A stretch of DNA of 64,000 bases from Aporhodopirellula rubra. Lineage in GTDB: Bacteria > Planctomycetota > Planctomycetia > Pirellulales > Pirellulaceae. The position numbers were made by a program, and so were the translations under genes. The stretch is from NCBI RefSeq assembly GCF_014192335.1, contig NZ_JACHXU010000013.1, positions 1 to 64,000 of the forward strand, written 5' to 3'. Positions 9,139 to 19,919 of the stretch are shown in pieces; position 1 is the first letter of the stretch, and each line of letters opens with the position of its first letter. The notes under the pieces are model-generated. The model was not told where the DNA came from. It saw only the letters and a program-made list of their open reading frames with translations, and ran no database searches.

Positions 9139-11472
9139 TTAATTGCCGAACGGATCGAGACCGAATGGAATCGATGGTTCATCATCACTTTGAGGCTTTC
9201 CGTTGGACGCGTCGTCTGATGTCTGTGAGGGAGTTGCGGCTTGGGAAGGGATCAAGTCCGTGTCGGGCACGAACGCACGCAGCGGCGAGAGTTCCGGTGG
9301 CAACTGACGCGGCATCCCGAGAGAGTCGAGCAGATTGCGACGTGTCTCGGCAAGGTCAGTCATGCGTTGTTCGGCCTGTTCTCGCCGTGTTTCGAGATTC
9401 AGGATTCGGGTCTGGTAGCGCGCGAGCACTTCTTGGGGCAGCGACACGTCGTTGGCCGAACGGGTGAATTGGTTGCTGACGCGTTCGATCTCCGAGATCA
9501 ATTCCTTTCGCATCGCCAACAGGTCACCGAGCGTGCCGTTGACCCGCTCGAGTTCGTCGCGAAGGTCGAGGATTTCTCGCAATTTTGCTCGAACCCCGTC
9601 GTCCCATTTTTCGTTGGCGAGCCATCGTTCGAGGTCGTCGGAGGGAACGGTTCCCCATGACGATGAGGTGGAGTGGGTGCGTTGGTCGGACGTTTGCTGG
9701 TGTCGCGATTGTCCATCGGCAACCGAGAACCTCACGCGAGCGAATCCTTCTGTCTTTTCAACCGTGATTTCCTGTTTCTCCGGCTCGTCGATTTGGAACT
9801 CAAATGGAGGAGGTGACAAAGGGATCTCTAAGACGATATTGCGGTCATCGCCGGAACGATTGATCACCTCAAAAGATCGCGTTCGATGATGCAACGTGGT
9901 GACCTCGATCAAATGCCTTTCGTCGTCGATTGAAATCGATTCGGTGTCGGACATCATCGGGCTCGATGTCGGGATCACGCGAACCCCGCCGTCCATCGCG
10001 TAACCGACTAACCGTTTTGAGTTTGGGCCGAGTGCCGGCAAGACGACTTCGCCGAGAATCGCTCGCTGTTGCTCGCCCGCGAGCACACTGAGTGGCCCCG
10101 AAGGCAGTAGTGCGGTTGTATTGTTTTCGATCTCCAGCGACAGCAGCGTGGCCGTGGGATGATACGACTCGCGGTAAACCGATACCTCCTCGATCGAAAC
10201 CGGTGAAATCAACGTGTCCAGCAAAGCCGTTTTTCCGCTTTCCAAATCGACTGAGTCAAACTGCATCTGCATCGTGCTGCCCGCTGGGGCGTCTTGGGTT
10301 TGTGAAATTGCTCGGTTGAGTGATTCAAATTCGGCCGCCAACGCGAGTTCATCGGAGTCGCGACGTCCGGGGATTGGGGACATCTCGCCTCCATCGGTCG
10401 CATCGCTAATGGATCCACCCATCGCCCCTCCCATTCCTCCCATTCCCATGCCCATTCCTCCGAACGGTTCACCCATCATCGCATCCATGTTGTCCCACTC
10501 GGAACCCGATGCCATCGACTCCGATGCAGAGAAATGTAAGCCGCCAAAGGACTCTTCGAACGACGGTGCCACCGCCGCGTGACTCGAAGGACGTTTCAGT
10601 TGTCGGAGCCGCGCTCGCGTCACGGAGCGAAGGTTCATCGTGAACAGCACCGGGCTCCCGTCGAGCAGGTGCAATTGCACGTTCGTCCAATCAACGCCCG
10701 ATGTGTTGTCCACGATACTGCGATGGATCAGAGCGTTACCGTCGATCCGGTAGCTGACTTTCCACATCGGCACCGAACGCATCACGCCAACGGAGACTTC
10801 ACGCGCGGGGCCGTCGGCGAACACGAATTCGACATCCTCGACCGGCAACTCGTTCGGACGTCCTTCCTCAGCCAAGGTCGTTTCGAGACGCTCAACGAAT
10901 CCGGCATCGGTGGGCCGAATGCTGGAGAATTTTTCGACCCGTTGCGACTGCAATCCTCGTTTGGTCAAGATCGTAATGTATTCGCGATCCACGCTCGCCT
11001 CGCCGACCAGATCTGTGTGCTGTTCGACGGCGACTAACACGCCATCGACTTTCGATCCGTCGTGCATGCTCGCTTCGATCGATTGCCCCTTCATCGAAAC
11101 CAGCAAGTCGCCAAACGTTCGCGTGCTCGGGACGCTGTCCATCGGTTGCACGGGATCGACGGGAGATGCGATTCGGATCTTTCCGTCGCCAACGGGATCA
11201 CTCAAGCGAGATACACGGATTGCTTCATCGATTTCGAATTCTCCCACCGGCACTCGAAACACCCCGGCTCCTTTTACTGTTCCGGTGTACTCAAACCATC
11301 CCTTGCCTGCGGCGTGCAGCGTGACTGATTTTAGGTCGAGTTCGACCGAGGGAACGGACTCGGGTTTGCCGGTCTTCTCGGGACTCTCTTGGGCCATGGT
11401 TTTCGTCGTCACTGACGTTGCCAATAACGTGGAAAGCAACAGTACCCATGCAACCGCGCAGCGATGACTCAT
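9139..11472 (-). CDS. Secreted DUF4139-like protein, first gene of the ABC exporter operon
   Basis: A 777-residue protein with a signal peptide (hydrophobic 8-20, AMA-like cleavage region near TMAQES). The middle carries the DUF4139 pattern: a [12 protein letters not shown] strand near 230 followed by [19 protein letters not shown], which matches the usual 'aWtPsYdlr... NttGeDWtdv.L.LssG.P' layout. A Gly/Met-rich low-complexity stretch lies at about 330-350. The last 200 residues include a coiled coil (about 635-720, [19 protein letters not shown] onward). Proteins of this family are poorly understood, and most are exported. The 14-bp spacing to the ATPase gene suggests that it is a cargo or a periplasmic partner of the exporter. 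That role is inference. Confidence 0.8.
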   Translation of the reverse strand: MSHRCAVAWVLLLSTLLATSVTTKTMAQESPEKTGKPESVPSVELDLKSVTLHAAGKGWFEYTGTVKGAGVFRVPVGEFEIDEAIRVSRLSDPVGDGKIRIASPVDPVQPMDSVPSTRTFGDLLVSMKGQSIEASMHDGSKVDGVLVAVEQHTDLVGEASVDREYITILTKRGLQSQRVEKFSSIRPTDAGFVERLETTLAEEGRPNELPVEDVEFVFADGPAREVSVGVMRSVPMWKVSYRIDGNALIHRSIVDNTSGVDWTNVQLHLLDGSPVLFTMNLRSVTRARLRQLKRPSSHAAVAPSFEESFGGLHFSASESMASGSEWDNMDAMMGEPFGGMGMGMGGMGGAMGGSISDATDGGEMSPIPGRRDSDELALAAEFESLNRAISQTQDAPAGSTMQMQFDSVDLESGKTALLDTLISPVSIEEVSVYRESYHPTATLLSLEIENNTTALLPSGPLSVLAGEQQRAILGEVVLPALGPNSKRLVGYAMDGGVRVIPTSSPMMSDTESISIDDERHLIEVTTLHHRTRSFEVINRSGDDRNIVLEIPLSPPPFEFQIDEPEKQEITVEKTEGFARVRFSVADGQSRHQQTSDQRTHSTSSSWGTVPSDDLERWLANEKWDDGVRAKLREILDLRDELERVNGTLGDLLAMRKELISEIERVSNQFTRSANDVSLPQEVLARYQTRILNLETRREQAEQRMTDLAETRRNLLDSLGMPRQLPPELSPLRAFVPDTDLIPSQAATPSQTSDDASNGKPQSDDEPSIPFGLDPFGN

Positions 11473-11726
11473 TGAACCTATCCAGAGAGAAGAGAGCGGG
11501 CGGGGACGTGTGCCGGCGACCCTTCATTGTAGTCGGTGCGAGATACCCAATGGGGAGTCGCCGCAACGCCCGGACGCTCATCGTCGGCCCGCAGGCGGCC
11601 CGTGCTGTTAATCGAGTTCGATTGCGGCGAAGGATCGTGTGATGAACCGCGACTCCGAAATCGCAACCCGGTTTTCGCTACAATGAACGGTTCGCTGACC
11701 AAGGCCATCCGCATCTGGAAAAGACA

Positions 11727-12578
11727 ATGAAGAGCTTTCGATCGCCCGACCGATGGGCAGTCTGTCTGTTAGCGGCGTGTTTGGGTGGATTGGTTTGCTA
11801 TCCGGCATTGGGTCAAGATGCGGATCAGCTGACTGGGCTCTATACGCCGCTGCTGGATACGGAAATCGATTCCTGGCCCGTTGATCCGGCCATGAGCCGC
11901 AGCCAGGAGCAGGAAATCTGGAATCGCCTGTTTCAAACCTACACGCCCCGCCGGTCGGTGGTCTCGCTCCAGCGGTGGATTAGAGATGTGGCTCCCCTTT
12001 GTCGAATTGAGATTGATCGCGACGGACTCGAATCCATTGGCCTGACGTTGGATACGCCGCTGGAATTTGATGTCGATACGCCACCGTCGCCTCTGATCGT
12101 TTCGGCAATGATCGCGTTTGAGCCCCTCGATTGTGTCATTCAGATTCAACACGGCGTCGCACGATTGACCTGCGGTTACGCCGCCGACGAATCTTTGGCT
12201 GTTCGTGTTTATGACGTGTCCGGGATCATTTCGCAGACGAGTCACTCCACACGAAGGCCCGCGTTATACCAACTCATGGAAACGATCCGAACAACGGTGG
12301 ATCCTGATTCGTGGGAGGAACTCGGTGGCATGGCAACGATGCGGCCGCAAAGTTCTCGTCGAGGGGAGCTGTTATGCATCGCCGCAACAACGCAGACCCA
12401 CTGGAAGGTTCTCGTTTTGCTCGATCGATTTCATCGCATCAACAACGGTGTTTCCGATCGAAACGACGTACACGATCGTCCGTTTGCGAACCCTTCTTCG
12501 CAATTGCGTACGACCGGAGTGCCCGTGAACGATCGAGCAAGTTATCTGGGCAAATTGCCGAGGTTTCGGCCGCAGTGA
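11727..12578 (+). CDS. Secreted protein of unknown function
   Basis: A 283-residue protein with a clear signal peptide (hydrophobic core about 11-25, cleavage near ALGQD). The mature part has an ordered N-terminal half and a segment YDVSGII...IRTTVDPDSWEELGG (about 170-205). I associate this motif with planctomycete secreted proteins that share an N-domain-like fold with secretins ('YDVrdLi ... I...i.pdsW...GG'). The C-terminal 60 residues look less ordered. The ATG lies about 250 bp from the divergent exporter operon. I do not know its function. Confidence 0.7.
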   Translation: MKSFRSPDRWAVCLLAACLGGLVCYPALGQDADQLTGLYTPLLDTEIDSWPVDPAMSRSQEQEIWNRLFQTYTPRRSVVSLQRWIRDVAPLCRIEIDRDGLESIGLTLDTPLEFDVDTPPSPLIVSAMIAFEPLDCVIQIQHGVARLTCGYAADESLAVRVYDVSGIISQTSHSTRRPALYQLMETIRTTVDPDSWEELGGMATMRPQSSRRGELLCIAATTQTHWKVLVLLDRFHRINNGVSDRNDVHDRPFANPSSQLRTTGVPVNDRASYLGKLPRFRPQ

Positions 12579-12910
12579 GAATTTCACAGCCCTGACTGCG
12601 ATTTTCAATGTTGCCAACGTCATACGGTAGGACGAGTCGTGGCGTGTTGGTAACCGATAGCGGCGCCATTTCAACTGACAATACCGTTATGCGCCGATCG
12701 TCCGATATGAAAAAGGGGCCACGCGTTTTTCGCTAGGGGCGATTTGCTCCGTGAAGATCTCAAAAAAGTTGTGAATTGGCGACGTTTCCTTAACTTTGTT
12801 GGGTGGTGATTTTAGAGGGACCTAAAGTATGATGACGGCACGACGCTTTAAGGTAAGCGAGGCCGCGTCGCTCCCGCCCCACTCGCCACACCGCCCCAAG
12901 TAAAGCAACG
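12579..12910. other. Intergenic region, about 330 bp
   Basis: No gene seen on either strand. It should contain the promoter and leader of the large beta-helix gene at 12911. I found no terminator hairpin after the 11727 gene and no promoter close to consensus. Confidence 0.5.
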
Positions 12911-15900
12911 ATGTTCATGCGACCCTTCGGCAGTTTCGCTTCACGCGTCTTTGTAACTTTCCATTTGCTGCATGTGCTATTTGCATTAGGCGTGGTACGA
13001 GAAGAAGGGCGTTCTGTTCAGGCTAGTGAACGGCTGGCAAGTTCGGGGCGTCTCGGCAAGACATACTACGTCGATGCGATTAACGGTAACGATGCAAACT
13101 CAGGTGCCGCGATTGCATCGCCCTTTGCGACGATCAGTGCCGCGGCAAAATTGGTTCGCCCAGGCGATGTGGTTCTGATTCGCGAGGGGACCTATCGCGA
13201 AACGGTGACGGTGCCGACATCCGGGACGCCTGAGTCGCCCATCCGTTTTGAAGCCTACCGCGGCGAGAAGGTGATCCTGAGCGCATGCGATCCGGTAACC
13301 AACTGGAAACGGCTCGGCCACGGCGATATCTGGAGAACCCCGGCTGAGCCTTCGGTGTGGGAGAACGGCCGTGGGGAAACGTTGTTTGTCGGCGGTCTGC
13401 TGCGTTTTACCGCACGGGAGAAGGGTGAGTACGATCCGCTCGATCTGAACCGTTGGGGGAAAATTGAAAAGGGCGATCTCACGCAAACATCCTTCACGGC
13501 AACCGACCTGATCGGTTTCGGTGACGATTTTTTCAATGGTGCGAACGTTCGCTTTCACGTCAACGATTGGACGATCGAACAACGTGGGGTCGCGGATTAT
13601 GAATCGGCAACGGGACGGATCACGTTCGACCGTCCAACGGGGCAAATTTCTCAGAAACAACGTTTCGGATACATTATTGATTCGTCGATCAAACTGCTCG
13701 ACGCGCCGCGCGAGTGGTTTCACAAAGGCGAGTATCTCTTTTACCGAACCGCATCGGGCGAAGACGCCAACGAATTGGATATCGAAGTCCGCAAACGTGA
13801 GTTCGCGTTCGATGTGCGCGACCGCAGTCACGTCGTTCTATCGGGGATGACGTTTCGCGGGGCGAGCGTTCAGACCAACGAAAATTCGAACTTCATCAAG
13901 TACCAAGGAAACCGCTTCTACGGATTCGACAAGGATTCGGTGGGCCGTTTTCACCTCGGAGGCAGCGATAACGTTTTCCGTGACAATGAAGTGTCGCAAA
14001 CGTGGGGAAGTGCCCTAACGATCGGTCAATCGCGAAATCAAATCATTAACAACTACTTTCACGACATCGGATACAGCGCAACCGCACGTGTCCTGTCGAT
14101 GAGTGGCGACGAACACTTCGTCAGTCACAATACGGTGTCGAAGTTCGCCCGCAGTTTCCTCGACGGTTTTCCCGATCGCAGCGAATTCGCGTACAACCTG
14201 TTCAAGGACGGCGGGCGTTTGTCTTGGGACACCGGAGTGTTCGACGGTGACGCCGGGCGAGGCAACGGCGGCGGTTGCATCATTCACCACAATGTCTTTC
14301 GACGCTCGCAACGCAAAGGCATCTTCGGTGCGTTCTATGCGGGCACCGACCTCGTGATCCATCACAACATCGTCCACGGGGTCGGTCCGAATACCGTCCG
14401 CCACGGATATCCGAGTTTCCTGAAATACTATCACAACACCTTCATCGGTCCGCCGCCCGTCATGGACACGGACGTGGGTGACCGCGCCGTGCAAACGAGC
14501 ATCAACAACAATCTCATGTTGATGACGGAAGATTGCTTTTCGCTGGGCGTCGATTGCCGAGGAAATCACACCTACAGTCGTGGTGATTTCATTAATTTTC
14601 AACTCGATGATTATCGGTTGTCTGCGGCGTCGCCTGCCGTCGATTGCGGGATCGTGTTGCCCGGTATCAACGACGGCTATGTAGGCGAGGCTCCCGATGC
14701 GGGCGCTCTCGAAGCCGGGGAGCCGATGTGGAAGGTGGGGCACGATTTCCGTCGTCCACCCACGCCGACGTATCAATGGAAGAATTTGCCGGGAACGAAC
14801 CTGTTTGCCAACGGGCAGTTTCGCACCCAACCGGACCTCGTCCCGCTCGATGCTCGTTCGCCAGGAAACTCGTCATCGCAAACGTCGTCGTCGGAAAAGT
14901 CGTCTTCCGAAACTCAATCGTTCGGCACCAAATCGGACAACGCCCAATGGTTAAAGACGGGATCGCCAACCTACTTCAACGGAAACGCGTGGAACCATTT
15001 CGATATCGGACTGGCACGCTATGGCAACCACACGATGCGCCTGAGTCCAGGTGATTCGATGCGGCGAACGTTTGATAATCTGAAGCCGAACACCGCGTAC
15101 ACCGTTGCCGCGAATGCCAAGTTGACCGATCGCCGAATCGAGTGCACCGCGCCGAATGCACAACAGGCAAAGTTGAACCCCGGTATCCACCGTGGTGTCA
15201 AATTCGTTGAAGGGTTGCGTCCTGGCGATTGGTTACGGTTTGACGATGTCGATTTCGGCCCCGCCGGTAAGTACGACCAAATGGAGTTGGTGTTTTCGCG
15301 ACCACCGGGCCAGGCTGCGCAGTCGCCGACCCGAATTGAAATTCGTGAAGGCAATCCTAAGGGCAAACGTCTCGGTGAGTTTGTCGCTCAACCCAATGTG
15401 CAGGATGCCTGGTATTCGGCGATCTGTGACGTTGCACCGCTGCGGGGAAATCACCCGATCTGTTTGGTCGCGATCAGTGATGACGTCAGCACGCTGCGTT
15501 TGGCGAATGTCAGATTGCGTTCATCGCGTATTCCTCCGGAAGGGCGTTTGACACTCGCGGCACGTTCGTACGGTGATGAGGACGTGGAACAACCGATCGG
15601 ATCGGCGGACTGGATTCCTGGCTACGAATCACTGACTTTCACGACCGGGCATCATGCCACCAGCGTAGAACTCGCAATCGAGAATAACGGTTGGTACGAC
15701 GCGTATCTCGATCGACTCGCGATCTTTGAAGACACACCTCGAGCCCGCCCGTCGACGGATCAATCGAACCGAGAAACGTTCGTCGAAGGCGACCTCGTCG
15801 CTAGTGACGGGGAAGTGCGTCGAGGCGTCGGACCGAACGGATTCGAATGGTGGCAGGTGTCGTTTCCTCAGGTGGTCACCCCCGGACGTATTGAATTGTT

Positions 15901-16672
15901 CGGTCGCGATCAAGCTCGGTTCGAAGGATCGCGTTTGATCCGCGTCAGTTTGTTGGAGCGAAGTCCGAGCCGACAGGGCAAAGTGCATTGGTCGCAAATC
16001 TGGCGGACGGATGACCAGTTTTGGCGAAACGACGGTGTCGTTCTCAGCGGCGGTGATATCTCCGACGACGGGGCGACGCGTCTCTCGAGTGCTCCCACGC
16101 GAGTGTTGCGAGTGGAGTGTGTGGGTGACAAAGGAATCGGCGAACGAACGTTGGGCCTCACCCATGCCCGTGTCTTCTCGGCATCAACAAGGCCACCTGA
16201 TAGCAACGTCGCTCAGACGGGAGTCGCGACTCAGTCCAGCGATCATTACGTCGTTGACGGGAAAGCCGACAGAGCGATCGATGGAGACATCTTTCCTACC
16301 GCGAGATTCACGTCGACGCAATTTTCTAAGTCACCGTGGTGGCAGGTCGAACTGAAGGAATCTATTTCGATCGATCAGATTCGTATTTTCAATCGAAACA
16401 GTGCTGCCGAGCGAATCAGTAACTTCCGCGTGTCGCTCTTCGACGGTAAACCACAAAGCGGAGGCCGGGAATTGTGGGGCCGGGAGTATTCCTATCAACG
16501 CGGCGACATCCCGTCGGCGGGATCCTTGATGATCCTCGGCCGACACAGCGACGGTAAACGCCGACTCGATTCGGTTGAGGGTGCCAGATTCGTTCGCGTG
16601 CAAGAAATGGGAACAGGCATGCTGTCGCTCGTCGAGGTGCAAGTGTGGACGAAGGGATCACCCAAACCCTAA
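12911..16672 (+). CDS. Large secreted right-handed beta-helix protein with CBM-like and discoidin-like domains
   Basis: A 1,253-residue protein. The N-terminus has a hydrophobic export signal (about 10-30). The motif YYVDAINGNDANSG at about 53 is the standard opening of DUF1565/pectate-lyase-like beta-helix proteins, and the repeated 'N.F..' and 'HHN.' rungs run to about residue 590. A Ser/Thr-rich linker follows (about 650-677). A beta-sandwich region at about 757-880 resembles CBM6-type modules (RGVKFVEGLRPGDWLRF). The last 155 residues (about 1097-1250, DRAIDGD.. WWQVELKESISIDQIRIFNR) are a discoidin/F5/8 type C module. The design suits a secreted polysaccharide lyase or sulfated-glycan enzyme with binding modules. 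Catalytic residues cannot be assigned by eye. Confidence 0.88.
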   Translation: MFMRPFGSFASRVFVTFHLLHVLFALGVVREEGRSVQASERLASSGRLGKTYYVDAINGNDANSGAAIASPFATISAAAKLVRPGDVVLIREGTYRETVTVPTSGTPESPIRFEAYRGEKVILSACDPVTNWKRLGHGDIWRTPAEPSVWENGRGETLFVGGLLRFTAREKGEYDPLDLNRWGKIEKGDLTQTSFTATDLIGFGDDFFNGANVRFHVNDWTIEQRGVADYESATGRITFDRPTGQISQKQRFGYIIDSSIKLLDAPREWFHKGEYLFYRTASGEDANELDIEVRKREFAFDVRDRSHVVLSGMTFRGASVQTNENSNFIKYQGNRFYGFDKDSVGRFHLGGSDNVFRDNEVSQTWGSALTIGQSRNQIINNYFHDIGYSATARVLSMSGDEHFVSHNTVSKFARSFLDGFPDRSEFAYNLFKDGGRLSWDTGVFDGDAGRGNGGGCIIHHNVFRRSQRKGIFGAFYAGTDLVIHHNIVHGVGPNTVRHGYPSFLKYYHNTFIGPPPVMDTDVGDRAVQTSINNNLMLMTEDCFSLGVDCRGNHTYSRGDFINFQLDDYRLSAASPAVDCGIVLPGINDGYVGEAPDAGALEAGEPMWKVGHDFRRPPTPTYQWKNLPGTNLFANGQFRTQPDLVPLDARSPGNSSSQTSSSEKSSSETQSFGTKSDNAQWLKTGSPTYFNGNAWNHFDIGLARYGNHTMRLSPGDSMRRTFDNLKPNTAYTVAANAKLTDRRIECTAPNAQQAKLNPGIHRGVKFVEGLRPGDWLRFDDVDFGPAGKYDQMELVFSRPPGQAAQSPTRIEIREGNPKGKRLGEFVAQPNVQDAWYSAICDVAPLRGNHPICLVAISDDVSTLRLANVRLRSSRIPPEGRLTLAARSYGDEDVEQPIGSADWIPGYESLTFTTGHHATSVELAIENNGWYDAYLDRLAIFEDTPRARPSTDQSNRETFVEGDLVASDGEVRRGVGPNGFEWWQVSFPQVVTPGRIELFGRDQARFEGSRLIRVSLLERSPSRQGKVHWSQIWRTDDQFWRNDGVVLSGGDISDDGATRLSSAPTRVLRVECVGDKGIGERTLGLTHARVFSASTRPPDSNVAQTGVATQSSDHYVVDGKADRAIDGDIFPTARFTSTQFSKSPWWQVELKESISIDQIRIFNRNSAAERISNFRVSLFDGKPQSGGRELWGREYSYQRGDIPSAGSLMILGRHSDGKRRLDSVEGARFVRVQEMGTGMLSLVEVQVWTKGSPKP

Positions 16673-16789
16673 ACGTTTCCATCCCTGCGTGGCTCGCGTC
16701 GCCCGACGGTGGACCCCGTTTCAAGTGACACTGGCGACGGCATCAACCTCCGCGTCTTTTGCAGCGGCCGATGACTAACAGACCGTGTC

Positions 16790-17914
16790 TCAGGTGGCCG
16801 GTGATTTCTCGCCGATGCTGCCTCGGTTTCGTCGCAGTTGTCCGCAGGCGGCATCAATCTCGTCGCCTTTGCGTTGCCGGAACATCACGTTAACGCCCGA
16901 CGCCTCGAGGATCTGCCGAAACCGAGAGATCGACTCTTTGCTCGGCGTTCGGTAGGGAAGACCTTCCACCGGGTTGTAGGGAATGACGTTCATCATCACC
17001 GTCCGTCCGCGAAGCACGCGAGTCAGTTCGTGGGCACAGGCTTCGGAATCGTTGACGCCGCCCAACAGCACATACTCAAACGTGAGTCGTCGACCGGAAC
17101 TGGCGAAATAGCGATCCGCCGCCGCGAGCACGGGCTCGATGCCGATCTTTTGATTCACGGGAACGAGTTGACTGCGGAGTTCGTCATTGGGGGCGTGTAG
17201 GCTGACGGCGAGGTTGTAGGGGACGCCCGAGGCGGCGAGCTTATCAATCGCTGGTGGCAATCCCACGGTGCTGATCGTGATCCGCCGAGGACTAATGCCG
17301 AGGCCGTCGGGGTTGCGAGCCACATCGAGTGCGGCGAGTACGCCTGGCAAGTTTGCGAGCGGTTCGCCCATTCCCATCATCACGATGTGACTGAGCCGTT
17401 CTTCCGCGGGAAGGCGATGTTGCAACCGCAGCATCTGTTCAAGAATTTCGCCGCGGGTCAAGTTCCGATCAACGCCATCGAGACCGCTGGCGCAGAACAC
17501 GCAGCCCATCGCGCACCCGACTTGGCTGCTAACGCAAATGCTCCGTCGATCGCCGTCACGCAACAACACGCATTCCACTTCCCCACCGTCGGCGAGGCGA
17601 ACGAGGATCTTTTCCGTCCCGTCACGAGACGTGGAAACGTGAGCCTCGGAGGCTTGGAAAATGTCGAACGACTCCGCTAGCTCGGAACGCAGTTTGGCGG
17701 GCAAATCCGACATCGTCTCGAACGATTCGGCCCGTCCCGAAAACAGCCAACGGCGGATTTGCTTTCCGCGGAACGCCGGATACCCTCGCTCGGCCAGCCA
17801 ATCTTTGAGCCCCTCGTCGGTGACGTTGAGTAGGTGCACCTTTCGAGGTCGTGCGTCCGCATCGTCGCCCGGAACGGCGGTCTGAGTCGGCGGCAAAACG
17901 GGCAGCGATGTCAT
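16790..17914 (-). CDS. rlmN: Dual-specificity 23S rRNA A2503 / tRNA A37 methyltransferase RlmN
   Basis: A 374-residue radical-SAM methyltransferase that methylates C2 of adenosine 2503 in 23S rRNA. The cluster motif is C134-x3-C138-x2-C141 in SSQVGCAMGCVFCASG. The upstream Cys in EVECVLL and the methyl-carrying Cys at about 357 in DAACGQLRRNRG are both present, and so is GMGEPLAN, which contacts SAM. Length is normal for the family. The gene stands alone, facing the beta-helix gene tail to tail. Confidence 0.96.
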   Translation of the reverse strand: MTSLPVLPPTQTAVPGDDADARPRKVHLLNVTDEGLKDWLAERGYPAFRGKQIRRWLFSGRAESFETMSDLPAKLRSELAESFDIFQASEAHVSTSRDGTEKILVRLADGGEVECVLLRDGDRRSICVSSQVGCAMGCVFCASGLDGVDRNLTRGEILEQMLRLQHRLPAEERLSHIVMMGMGEPLANLPGVLAALDVARNPDGLGISPRRITISTVGLPPAIDKLAASGVPYNLAVSLHAPNDELRSQLVPVNQKIGIEPVLAAADRYFASSGRRLTFEYVLLGGVNDSEACAHELTRVLRGRTVMMNVIPYNPVEGLPYRTPSKESISRFRQILEASGVNVMFRQRKGDEIDAACGQLRRNRGSIGEKSPAT

Positions 17915-18354
17915 GGCGGGAGCGTGTCAATGGACGGTCGGGCAAACGGGAACGCATTACGATACGCGGTGCCACGCCGATGCACCAGCCAAAATGTCCT
18001 CTCGAGCCCCGGCCGAAGCACCCGAATTTGCGGTTTTCAAGCGAAGATGGACTTGCTGGGAGGCGTTGGGCTGCCTCATCTCAGGCGGGTATCCCGAAAC
18101 GATCGAGAAAAATAGCCGAGTGTCGTGCAACGCACCGACCGATACCGTGCGAAAATTCCATTCGCCGGCGCCGACTGGGGACGCAGAAATCAGCGAGGTG
18201 GGGTGCGACCACTTTCGAGGTCGGGCGTGTTATCGGTTCCAGGAACCAGCTGTGTTTGCTTCGCTCGACTGCCGTCTGATTTCTGAAACTCCTTCGGCGT
18301 ACTCGCATTCGTGCAATCTCAATCGCTCGCCACGAACTCCCTCGAGCGAGTCTC
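17915..18354. other. Intergenic region, about 440 bp, with a repeat copy
   Basis: No gene seen. About half is taken by a diverged copy of the three-hairpin repeat (18087-18310). The remainder next to 17914 should hold the rlmN promoter. Confidence 0.55.
18087..18310 (+). repeat. Copy B of the three-hairpin intergenic repeat family
   Basis: The most diverged copy. It keeps the opening GGGTATCCCG, the central 'gaaaaatagccga' block, the GCGACCACTTTCGAGGTCG part of hairpin 2, the core 'ttgcttcgctcgactgcc' of hairpin 3 and the closing CCTTCGGCGTACTCGC. Both outer hairpins carry unpaired changes, so this copy is probably decaying. Confidence 0.65.
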
Positions 18355-19800
18355 TCACTGAGATTTGGCTCGGTAATGTTGACCGCCCTTGAGCCACTCG
18401 TAGTCAGCGTATTGGAACTCGCCTCGCGATTTTTTCCATAGCTCCGGTTGCGCCTGGCGTGCCCATTCTTTCCATTGACTGAGCATCGATCGCACCCGTT
18501 CGGGTTGTGAGGACGCCAGGTCGGTTGTTTCGCCGATGTCTTCGATCAAGTTGTAGAGTTCAGGTTCTCCATTTTGGTAGAGAAGCTTGTAGGCGCCATC
18601 GCGTATCGCGCCGGCCGGTTCTTGATAACTTCCCGTATGCCAGTAAAGCACCTCGTGTGGTGGATCCTCCGATTGGCCGCTCAGGTAATCGCGTATGTCG
18701 GTGCCATGGAGTCCAGCACTCACCGGATCACCACCCGCCATCGCGAGCGACGTCGCCCCGATGTCCAGCGAGGTGACCGGCGAATCAAGCACGGTGCCTG
18801 CCGATGTTTTGCCTGGCCATTTCACGATCAAGGGAACGCGTAGGCCACCTTCGTATGAGTTTCCTTTGCTGCCTCGCAGAGGGCGATTGTCGCTCGTCCG
18901 TTTCATTCCACCGTGATCACTCAAAAACCAAACCACGGTTTTACCGGTCAGTCCCAATTCATCGACCTTGGACAGCAACCTACCGATGCCCGCATCCATC
19001 TCGTCAACCATGGCTCCATAGATGGAACGAGCGATCGGCTTCACGCCGGGAACCTTCGTCATTGACTCTACGGGGAACTTCCCAATTGTTTCCGGAGGCG
19101 CTTCCAGGTCGAGATGTGGGGCGTTGTAGGACATGAAGAGAAAGAACGGTTGTTCCTGATTGCGTTCGACAAAGGCGACCCCCGCATCGGTCAATTCTCG
19201 CGTTAGGTACTGGTCCCATTTCACCGGTTTCATGTTGTGAATCACCGGCATCGTGTGTTGAAGATCGCGATGATTGGCGGGCTTTTTGAGTGGATCGAAA
19301 CGCCCGTTGTAGGAAGGATGATCCAGCGGGTAATACATCAGTCCTCCGCCGAGAAATCCAAACCAATCATCAAAGCCCATTGAATTGGGATGTTGTTCGT
19401 TGGTTGTCCCCATGTGCCATTTGCCCACGCCGCCGGTCACGTAGCCTCGTTTCTGCAATAGGCTCGCGATGGTCTCCATCTTTGGTAGTCCCTGGGCGGG
19501 ATCGAAAGGTTGGGAGACGTTCTGGTAGTAACCGAACGTGGACTGGTGCCGACCGGTCAAGAAGCCCGCACGCGAGGGACCGCACATGTTCCCCGTCACG
19601 TACGCGGACGTGAAACGCACACCTTCGGCGGCAAGCTGATCGATGTTGGGCGTCGGGATATCTTTGCAGCCATAGCAACCGACATCGGCATAGCCCAAAT
19701 CGTCCGCCATGATGACAATCATGTTAACGTTTTCATCAGAGCGTCCCGTTGTCGCCGTCAGAAGGCATAACAAGCAAAGAATTCTCGCCAGTTGATTCAT
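18355..19800 (-). CDS. Secreted type I sulfatase
   Basis: A 481-residue arylsulfatase-family protein counted from the ATG at 19800; the frame extends 24 codons upstream without a signal-like sequence. A signal peptide (about 5-20) precedes the mature enzyme. MADDLGYADVGCYG at about 31-44 supplies the metal-binding DD pair. CGPSR at 73-77 is the sulfatase signature, in which C73 becomes formylglycine. LSDHGG near 300 gives further metal ligands. It removes sulfate esters from an unknown substrate, plausibly an algal glycan. A Cys-type sulfatase needs a maturation enzyme; none is in this window. It lies 120 bp after the small lipoprotein gene on the same strand. Confidence 0.93.
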   Translation of the reverse strand: MNQLARILCLLCLLTATTGRSDENVNMIVIMADDLGYADVGCYGCKDIPTPNIDQLAAEGVRFTSAYVTGNMCGPSRAGFLTGRHQSTFGYYQNVSQPFDPAQGLPKMETIASLLQKRGYVTGGVGKWHMGTTNEQHPNSMGFDDWFGFLGGGLMYYPLDHPSYNGRFDPLKKPANHRDLQHTMPVIHNMKPVKWDQYLTRELTDAGVAFVERNQEQPFFLFMSYNAPHLDLEAPPETIGKFPVESMTKVPGVKPIARSIYGAMVDEMDAGIGRLLSKVDELGLTGKTVVWFLSDHGGMKRTSDNRPLRGSKGNSYEGGLRVPLIVKWPGKTSAGTVLDSPVTSLDIGATSLAMAGGDPVSAGLHGTDIRDYLSGQSEDPPHEVLYWHTGSYQEPAGAIRDGAYKLLYQNGEPELYNLIEDIGETTDLASSQPERVRSMLSQWKEWARQAQPELWKKSRGEFQYADYEWLKGGQHYRAKSQ

Positions 19801-19919
19801 TGGGTGTCTAATCAGAAAGGTCGGGAGTCGGCAGCGGACGGGCACGTGCCGTTCCGCAGGGTATTCTAACAATGCTTGTTTGCTCGCACGGCAATTTCGT
19901 CGAGCGCTAAGCGATCCGA

